From Flavobacterium sp. (GTDB lineage: Bacteria; Bacteroidota; Bacteroidia; Flavobacteriales; Flavobacteriaceae), in contig JAUXNR010000347.1 in the NCBI GenBank assembly GCA_030682755.1, forward strand, positions 1-5,219: a DNA stretch of 5,219 bases, given 5' to 3'. The notes under the pieces were generated by a model, which saw nothing but the letters and a program-made list of their open reading frames with translations, had not been told where the DNA came from and did not search any database. The position numbers and the translations under genes were made by a program. Shown here piece after piece: positions 1 to 3,964 of the stretch (positions are counted from its first letter, which is position 1; the number at the start of each line of letters is the position of its first letter).

Positions 1-40
1 CTTTCCAGGCGTGCTCCTTCGACCACTCGGACACCTCTCC
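1..40 (-). tRNA. tRNA-Ser(GGA), 5' part only, cut by window edge
   Basis: Read on the minus strand, the sequence starts at 40 with a 7-base acceptor strand GGAGAGG, then TG and a D-arm (TCC, loop, GGA). A 5-base anticodon stem CACGC and the loop CTGGAAA follow. The anticodon is GGA (complement of 4-6), which reads serine codons UCC and UCU. The A-rich 3' side of the loop and the GGAGAGG acceptor are typical of bacterial tRNA-Ser. The long variable arm, T-arm and 3' end lie beyond the left edge, so the pairing of the acceptor stem cannot be checked. It lies 78 bases downstream of the ansA stop codon on the same strand, so read-through from that operon is possible, although a weak promoter of its own can be proposed. 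Confidence 0.9.
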
Positions 41-41
41 T

Positions 42-58
42 CATACATTTAAAGTATG
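42..58. repeat. 17-bp near-perfect palindrome just upstream of tRNA-Ser
   Basis: CATAC (42-46) and GTATG (54-58) are exact inverted repeats around ATTTAAA. The inner TTTAA pairs too, leaving only one mismatched pair (A47/A53). The element ends one base before the tRNA-Ser 5' end and overlaps the proposed -7 box. It could be a protein-binding site, or in the transcript a weak leader hairpin next to the RNase P cut site. In AT-rich DNA a palindrome of this size can also arise by chance, so only the repeat itself is certain. Confidence 0.4.
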
Positions 59-76
59 CATTTACAAGGTGCCAAA
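49..76 (-). promoter_or_regulatory. possible promoter of tRNA-Ser
   Basis: On the minus strand TACTTTAA (56-49) resembles a Bacteroidota -7 box (TAnnTTTG), matching the TAnnTT part. It is preceded after 16 bases by TTTG (76-73), a possible -33 element. Transcription would begin about at 42, directly before the mature tRNA. The spacing is shorter than the usual about 19 bases and the 3' part of the -7 box does not match, so this is a weak call. Confidence 0.3.
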
Positions 77-118
77 TAACAAAAAATTTATCACTTCTAA
101 AAATATAATGGGTTATTT

Positions 119-1147
119 TTATGACATTTCTCCACGTAATGGTGTTTCGAAAATGGTTTTGAACACTTTAGCTGAAACATTTTGTCCTAATAAGTACATT
201 AATTTGCAAATTGCTGCCTCAGTTGTAATGTCTTTGCCAGAAATTACGCCTATTTTTTTTAACAAACTACTGGTTTCATACTGCCCCATATTCACACTTC
301 CACCCGAACACTGTGTTACATTGATAACGTAAATTCCTTTTTTTATTGTATTTTTTAGTGCCGAAACAAACCAATCCTCAGTTGAAGCATTACCTGCTCC
401 GTATGTTTCCAATATAATTCCTTTCAAATTTGAGACTTCTAAAAGCGATGTGAAAACATTTTGATTGATTCCGGGAAACAGTTTTATAATTAAAACATTG
501 CTATCTAATTCTTTATGAACCACCAATTTTGACAATCGATTTGGTGTTGATATCACTTCTGTGTTAACTTTTAAATGCACTCCGGATTCTGCTAACGGTG
601 GAAAATTAGGAGAAGAAAATGCTTTGAAGTGTTCTGCATTCACTTTTGTTGTTCTGTTGCCTCTATATAATTTGTATTCAAAATAAAGACATACTTCTTG
701 AAATACCGCTTTTCCCTTTTGACGTAAAGATGCAATTTGAATGGCAGTAATTAAATTATCCTTGGCATCCGTTCTCAAATCTCCAATTGGCAATTGTGAG
801 CCTGTAAAAACAATAGGTTTTGAAAGGTTTTCCAACATAAAACTCACTGCGGAAGCACTATAGGACATGGTGTCTGAACCATGAAGCACAACAAATCCAT
901 CAAATTGGTCGTATCTGCTTTCAATAATTTCTACAATTTCAACCCATCGTCCCGGATTCATGTTGGAGGAATCTATCGGCTTTTCAAACGAATAGGTTTC
1001 AATTTCACAATCCAATTGTTTTAATTCAGGAATGCGTTGCAAAAGCTTTTTGAAATTGAACGCTTTTAAAGCCCCGGTTTCAAAATCTTTTATCATACCA
1101 ATGGTTCCACCAGTATATATCAAAAGTATTTTTGCATTATTGGGCAT
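119..1147 (-). CDS. ansA: type I L-asparaginase (cytosolic)
   Basis: The product (342 residues) hydrolyses L-asparagine to aspartate and ammonia. It has no signal peptide, as expected for the cytoplasmic type I enzyme rather than the periplasmic type II. The first active-site motif TGGTIG lies at residues 12-17; by comparison with the E. coli enzymes the nucleophile is T15. The second, HGSDTM, is at 89-94 with D92. K168 in GNRTTK corresponds to the catalytic lysine. ETYGAGN (247-253) and NVTQC (276-280) resemble the E. coli AnsA segments near its allosteric asparagine site, so allosteric control is possible. Length fits the family (about 340). One oddity is S91, where well-studied enzymes carry the second catalytic threonine. 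The ATG start lies 11 bases inside the end of the upstream acyltransferase gene, which suggests translational coupling. No convincing terminator follows; tRNA-Ser is next downstream. Confidence 0.93.
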   Translation of the reverse strand: MPNNAKILLIYTGGTIGMIKDFETGALKAFNFKKLLQRIPELKQLDCEIETYSFEKPIDSSNMNPGRWVEIVEIIESRYDQFDGFVVLHGSDTMSYSASAVSFMLENLSKPIVFTGSQLPIGDLRTDAKDNLITAIQIASLRQKGKAVFQEVCLYFEYKLYRGNRTTKVNAEHFKAFSSPNFPPLAESGVHLKVNTEVISTPNRLSKLVVHKELDSNVLIIKLFPGINQNVFTSLLEVSNLKGIILETYGAGNASTEDWFVSALKNTIKKGIYVINVTQCSGGSVNMGQYETSSLLKKIGVISGKDITTEAAICKLMYLLGQNVSAKVFKTIFETPLRGEMS

Positions 1148-2273
1148 TTTCGTATTTCATTTTGTTTACAACCGGATTTGCATACATGGCCAAAAAGCTT
1201 TCAATTGCTTTTGAATTTGTGCAGTCAATTTTCATTTCCAACCTTCTTTCAAACAACATTTTTTCATTCTCAGTATATTGATTTGAAAAACGGTTAGTGT
1301 TGTGCAACAAATCATAAGCTATATAATTGGTTGGCCAAAGTTTATATGTTGAAAGAATCGCATCATCTATAGCCTGAGCTAAGGCTTGAATTTGTTTGTT
1401 AGAATTATCTAAGCTGGATTTAATTTGATCTATTTCTTGGTCAAGAACTCCCGCCACATGAATGTGAATTCGTTTTTTCTGACCCATAATGCCACTCAAA
1501 AGCGTTATGAAATCTTCATTTTTCTCTTTAATGTAAATTTCATTGTTAGCTTCTGCAATCAATTGTGGCATTTTTAAAGCATCCGTTGGATCATATTCAT
1601 ATGAAATTGATACCGGCACTATTTTAATTTTTTTAAAATAATCCATGACTTGTGCTTCATCAGATCCCATGGCAAGCATTTTTAAAACGCCTTGATGGGT
1701 TGCATCATTTCCGTCTTTGGTCCTTCCCTCCCGTTGAGCAATCCAAACGGAACGATTTTCACGCTGCAACAAATGCCCAATATATTCAGACATCAGTTTG
1801 GACGATTGCAATAATTCTCTTGGCGGTAAGTTTCGCAACACCAAAAAGTTTCTGTTTAACTTAGAAAGTTTTAATAAAAAATCCTTCTTTACTAAGTTGT
1901 CACCAATTGCAGACGCTGTCATCACCAATTGATGGTCATATAAAGACACATTTAATAAGGAGGTGTCTAAAATGATATCTCTGTGATTGGATATGAATAA
2001 ATAAGAAGTGTTTTTTTCTAAAGCATCAAAACCGGAGGTTGTCAAACCATCAGAACTTCTTTCCAATACTTTTTGTACCGATTCATAAATGAAATTTACT
2101 TGAAAATCTCTGATTGAGTGGGTTTTCTTTAATTGTTCCATCCAAACAGACTCATCAATATCAGGATAGGTGAAATTCATCATAGCCTTCATCATTGGAT
2201 GATTTAGTATGGAGCAAATTCCTTCATTAACCTCACTATCGTAATAGGGTCGAATTGAATCAAATTTTGACAT
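1137..2273 (-). CDS. PlsC-like lysophospholipid acyltransferase (LPLAT superfamily)
   Basis: This is a 378-residue protein with the block order of glycerolipid acyltransferases. SNHRDIILD (95-103) is the catalytic motif I, with H97. FLVLR (143-147) lies at the place of motif II. REGRTKDG (181-188) replaces the PlsC motif III (FPEGTR), and IVPVSISYEYDP (218-229) is motif IV. These enzymes transfer a fatty acyl group to a lysophospholipid or related acceptor at the cytoplasmic membrane face. The classical motif is H-X4-D; here the nearest acidic residues are D99 and D103, giving H-X1-D or H-X5-D. No clear membrane helix is visible. At about 380 residues it is longer than PlsC (about 240); residues 230-378 are unlike PlsC and rich in charged and helical stretches. 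It lies 61 bases after tatD and overlaps ansA. The acceptor could be 1-acyl-glycerol-3-phosphate or another lipid such as an aminolipid precursor; the sequence does not decide. Confidence 0.82.
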   Translation of the reverse strand: MSKFDSIRPYYDSEVNEGICSILNHPMMKAMMNFTYPDIDESVWMEQLKKTHSIRDFQVNFIYESVQKVLERSSDGLTTSGFDALEKNTSYLFISNHRDIILDTSLLNVSLYDHQLVMTASAIGDNLVKKDFLLKLSKLNRNFLVLRNLPPRELLQSSKLMSEYIGHLLQRENRSVWIAQREGRTKDGNDATHQGVLKMLAMGSDEAQVMDYFKKIKIVPVSISYEYDPTDALKMPQLIAEANNEIYIKEKNEDFITLLSGIMGQKKRIHIHVAGVLDQEIDQIKSSLDNSNKQIQALAQAIDDAILSTYKLWPTNYIAYDLLHNTNRFSNQYTENEKMLFERRLEMKIDCTNSKAIESFLAMYANPVVNKMKYENAQ

Positions 2274-2334
2274 TAACTGTTTTTTTTCAATGACAAATGA
2301 ACAAAATTTTTGTGACTTTTAGGTTAAATTCTAT

Positions 2335-3102
2335 TTAAAACCCAAAAACCTGTTTTGAAGTATCTGTTGTAATTTGAGCTACTTCTTCAATTGAAATCTG
2401 GTATATATCCGCAATTTTTGAAGCTATTATTGCAATATAACTACTTTCGTTTCGCTTACCTCTATAAGGAACCGGTGCCAAATAAGGTGAATCTGTTTCC
2501 AAAACGAGATGACTTATATCTATTTGATTTAAAAAAGTATCGATTTTTCCATTTTTAAACGTAACCACACCCCCAATACCGAGCTTCATATTATAACCGA
2601 TAGCCTTTTGAGCTTGATCAAAAGTTCCTGTAAAACAATGAAAAATACCATATAAATCATCACTTTTCTCTTCTTCCAAAACTTCAAATATTTCATCAAA
2701 AGATTCTCTGCAATGAATCACTATGGGCAATTTATACTTTTTAGCCAATTGAATTTGACGTTTAAAAGCTATTTTTTGAATAGTTAAAGTAGATTTATCC
2801 CAAAACAAATCAATGCCAATCTCTCCAACGGCTACAAATTTTCGGGCTTCCAATTGCTGTTCAACGTGTGCTAATTCTTCTTCGTAATTTTCTTTTACAT
2901 AACACGGATGCAAACCTGCCATTAAAAAAACATGTTCAGGATATTTTTTTTCTAAATCATACATCGCTTGCGTAGCATTTGAATCAATTGCAGGAATAAA
3001 AAAACGAGAAACATCAGCTTGAAAGGCTCTCTGTATCATCACCTCTCTGTCTGAATCAAATTCTTCTGAATATAAATGAGCGTGCGTATCTGTAAGTTGC
3101 AT
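2335..3102 (-). CDS. tatD: TatD-family metal-dependent hydrolase (DNase/deacylase family)
   Basis: This 255-residue TIM-barrel hydrolase has a full set of TatD metal ligands. These are DTHAHL (H7, H9), GEIGID (E94), VIHCRE (H130), FHCFTG (H155) and ETDSPYLAP (D204), followed by PYRGKRNE (212-219). Family members such as E. coli TatD and YcfH bind two metal ions; TatD itself has 3'-5' exonuclease activity, and related proteins have been linked to D-aminoacyl-tRNA hydrolysis. The symbol is family-level, because paralogues such as YcfH cannot be told apart here. The frame is open upstream to 3357, but the ATG at 3102 is the real start: the family's conserved N-terminus (MQLTDTHAHL) begins there, the length then matches the usual 255-265, and a -7 box lies about 18 bases upstream. 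The extra 85 codons overlap the divergent gene and are not protein-like. It is probably first in a unit with the acyltransferase and ansA. Confidence 0.94.
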   Translation of the reverse strand: MQLTDTHAHLYSEEFDSDREVMIQRAFQADVSRFFIPAIDSNATQAMYDLEKKYPEHVFLMAGLHPCYVKENYEEELAHVEQQLEARKFVAVGEIGIDLFWDKSTLTIQKIAFKRQIQLAKKYKLPIVIHCRESFDEIFEVLEEEKSDDLYGIFHCFTGTFDQAQKAIGYNMKLGIGGVVTFKNGKIDTFLNQIDISHLVLETDSPYLAPVPYRGKRNESSYIAIIASKIADIYQISIEEVAQITTDTSKQVFGF

Positions 3103-3119
3103 AGTTTGTTTTAAAGCCA

Positions 3120-3127
3120 CAAATATA
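3120..3127 (-). promoter_or_regulatory. -7 box of the tatD promoter
   Basis: On the minus strand this reads TATATTTG, an exact match to the Bacteroidota housekeeping sigma -7 consensus TAnnTTTG. Transcription would start around 3113, leaving a leader of only about 10 bases before the ATG at 3102. No clean -33 TTTG is seen at the right distance; the inverted repeat at 3135-3148 occupies that spacer. Confidence 0.55.
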
Positions 3128-3134
3128 CAAAGTT

Positions 3135-3148
3135 GAGAACTTCTTCTC
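3135..3148. repeat. GAGAA-N4-TTCTC inverted repeat in the divergent promoter region
   Basis: GAGAA (3135-3139) and TTCTC (3144-3148) form an exact inverted repeat with a 4-base spacer CTTC. It sits between the -7 box of tatD (3120-3127) and that of the protease gene (3168-3175). It falls within the -7/-33 interval of the tatD promoter and upstream of the other, so a bound protein could affect both. The half-sites are short, so an operator role is only a suggestion. Confidence 0.3.
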
Positions 3149-3167
3149 ATAAATGAACTGAATAACT

Positions 3168-3175
3168 TATTTTTG
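3168..3175 (+). promoter_or_regulatory. -7 box of the retropepsin-like gene promoter
   Basis: TATTTTTG matches the Bacteroidota -7 consensus TAnnTTTG. Start of transcription would be near 3182, about 12 bases before the ATG at 3194. This also argues against use of the in-frame TTG at 3173, which would lie inside the promoter. A -33 element at the proper distance is not obvious. Confidence 0.5.
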
Positions 3176-3193
3176 AAAATTGAAAAAAAGCGA

Positions 3194-3634
3194 ATGAAAA
3201 ACCTACATGATATTTTAAAAGAAAAAGGATATAAAAAAATTCCATTCAAGGTTTCTAAAACCCAACACCTTTTAATTAAAGCAACCATTAATGGCGTTAA
3301 AGGAAATTTTATTTTAGATACAGGAGCTTCAAACAGTTGTGTGGGATTTGAAAGCACCTTTTATTTTAATTTATCTGCAAAAGCTTCCAAAACCACAGCT
3401 GCCGGTGCCGGAGCTACCGGAATGGAAACACAGATTGCTGAGAACAATTCTTTGAAACTTGGCAGATGGAACTCCAAAGACACTACATTAATTGTTTTTG
3501 ACATGAGTCATGTAAACACTGCATTAAAACAATATAAAGCAAAATCTGTTCACGGAATCATTGGGGCAGATATTCTTTTAAAAGGAAAAGCTATCATTGA
3601 TTATTACAACCATTATCTTTATTTATTAAAATAA
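3194..3634 (+). CDS. small single-domain retropepsin-like aspartic protease (clan AA)
   Basis: The product has 146 residues. The catalytic motif FILDTGASNS (39-48) has the active-site aspartate D42 in the DTGAS form used by retroviral-type proteases. The second hallmark, a hydrophobic-hydrophobic-Gly segment, is HGIIGADIL (120-128), followed by the strands KAIIDYYNHYLYLL. The glycine- and alanine-rich stretch TAAGAGATGM (68-77) lies where a flap would be expected. Only one DTG is present, so, as in retropepsins, two copies should pair to form one active site. There is no signal peptide or membrane segment, so the protein is probably cytosolic. The ATG at 3194 is preferred over the in-frame TTG at 3173, which overlaps the -7 box. 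It is transcribed divergently from tatD and ends in a strong terminator. The substrate is unknown; homologues in Bacteroidota are generally annotated only by the fold. It is not part of a visible retroelement: no reverse transcriptase or integrase is nearby. Confidence 0.85.
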   Translation: MKNLHDILKEKGYKKIPFKVSKTQHLLIKATINGVKGNFILDTGASNSCVGFESTFYFNLSAKASKTTAAGAGATGMETQIAENNSLKLGRWNSKDTTLIVFDMSHVNTALKQYKAKSVHGIIGADILLKGKAIIDYYNHYLYLLK

Positions 3635-3646
3635 AAATTAGCATAA

Positions 3647-3678
3647 AAAAAACTCCCTCTTTTCAGAAGGAGTTTTTT
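3647..3678. terminator. bidirectional intrinsic terminator between the protease gene and tRNA-Gln
   Basis: AAAAAACTCC (3647-3656) pairs exactly with GGAGTTTTTT (3669-3678), a 10-bp stem with a 12-base loop that can gain two more pairs (TC/GA). Read on the plus strand it ends in six Ts and stops transcription of the protease gene, whose stop codon is 12 bases before. Read on the minus strand it ends in eight Ts (3652-3645) and lies just one base after the tRNA-Gln 3' end. It therefore serves both converging genes. Confidence 0.88.
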
Positions 3679-3679
3679 G

Positions 3680-3750
3680 TTGGTCCACAAGGACTCGAAC
3701 CTTGAATGACGGTACCAAAAACCGTAGTGTTACCATTACACCATGGACCA
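3680..3750 (-). tRNA. tRNA-Gln(TTG)
   Basis: This is a complete cloverleaf on the minus strand. The acceptor strands TGGTCCA (3750-3744) and TGGACCA (3687-3681) pair perfectly. The D-arm is GTGTAATGGTAACAC, and the anticodon stem ACGGT/ACCGT encloses the loop TTTTGGT. The variable region is CATT, and the T-arm is CAAGG-TTCGAGT-CCTTG. The anticodon is TTG (complement of 3716-3718), reading CAA and, by wobble, CAG. The start with T1 and the TTTTGGT loop resemble known tRNA-Gln genes. The base after the acceptor stem (position 73) would be A, and no CCA is encoded, so the end must be added by CCA-adding enzyme. It lies directly against the bidirectional terminator, leaving almost no 3' trailer. 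Confidence 0.95.
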
Positions 3751-3770
3751 GCATTTGTTAATTGCGAGTG

Positions 3771-3800
3771 CAAATTTAAAACATATTTTAATTTTCACAA
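3771..3800 (-). promoter_or_regulatory. promoter of tRNA-Gln, Bacteroidota type
   Basis: On the minus strand TTG (3800-3798) is followed after exactly 19 bases by TAAATTTG (3778-3771), a full match to the TAnnTTTG -7 consensus at the spacing usual for Bacteroidota sigma-A promoters. Transcription would start near 3764, giving a 5' leader of about 14 bases that RNase P would remove. This is the best promoter match in the window. Confidence 0.65.
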
Positions 3801-3964
3801 GTATTTTGAATGAAATTTATTTTTTTATTTTTTTCATCGCCTTAAAAACAAGCCAATCCGTTACTTAGATTCACTTTTACATTAGAAAATTTTGTTAATG
3901 CGAGGCTGAATAGCCAAAAAAATAGTTTCTTTGTGGATGTGATTTTAAAATTCAAATCAAATTC

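Noticed and set aside
74..118. Inverted repeat AAATAAC/GTTATTT after ansA as a terminator
   Set aside because: The 7-bp stem is almost all A/T, the loop is about 31 bases and no run of Ts follows; this would not be a stable terminator.
69..332. Plus-strand open frame of 87 codons
   Set aside because: It lies mostly antisense to the C-terminal part of ansA, starts at a GTG or similar weak codon, and has no recognisable domain; ansA is strongly supported on the other strand.
1032..1214. Plus-strand open frame of 60 codons
   Set aside because: Antisense to the ansA/acyltransferase junction, with no domain or promoter.
1652..1864. Plus-strand open frame of 70 codons
   Set aside because: Antisense to the catalytic core of the acyltransferase, with no supporting signal.
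2301..2313. Palindrome ACAAAA-T-TTTTGT between tatD and the acyltransferase as terminator or operator
   Set aside because: It leaves no proper loop, is made almost entirely of A and T runs, and is easily expected by chance. No exact TAnnTTTG box is seen in this 61-base gap either, so an internal promoter is not supported.
3173..3193. TTG start for the protease gene, adding seven residues
   Set aside because: The TTG is part of the -7 box TATTTTTG, so it would precede the transcription start; the ATG at 3194 gives a natural N-terminus.
3103..3357. N-terminal extension of the tatD frame by 85 codons
   Set aside because: The extension overlaps the divergent protease gene and both promoter boxes, has no similarity to TatD proteins, and the family's N-terminus begins at the ATG at 3102.
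3194..3634. Protease as remnant of a retroelement or prophage
   Set aside because: No reverse transcriptase, integrase, terminal repeats or compositional shift around it; it has an intact frame, promoter box and terminator of its own.
3904..3915. GGCT-GAAT-AGCC hairpin upstream of the DUF2723 gene
   Set aside because: A 4-bp stem is too short to call as a terminator or attenuator, and the following A-run is on the wrong side for the minus strand.
3891..3934. Promoter of the DUF2723 gene (TTTG at 3891 and TAGTTTCT at 3923)
   Set aside because: The spacing of 28 bases is too long and the -7 box is incomplete; no other exact box was found in 3801-3964, so the promoter remains unlocated.
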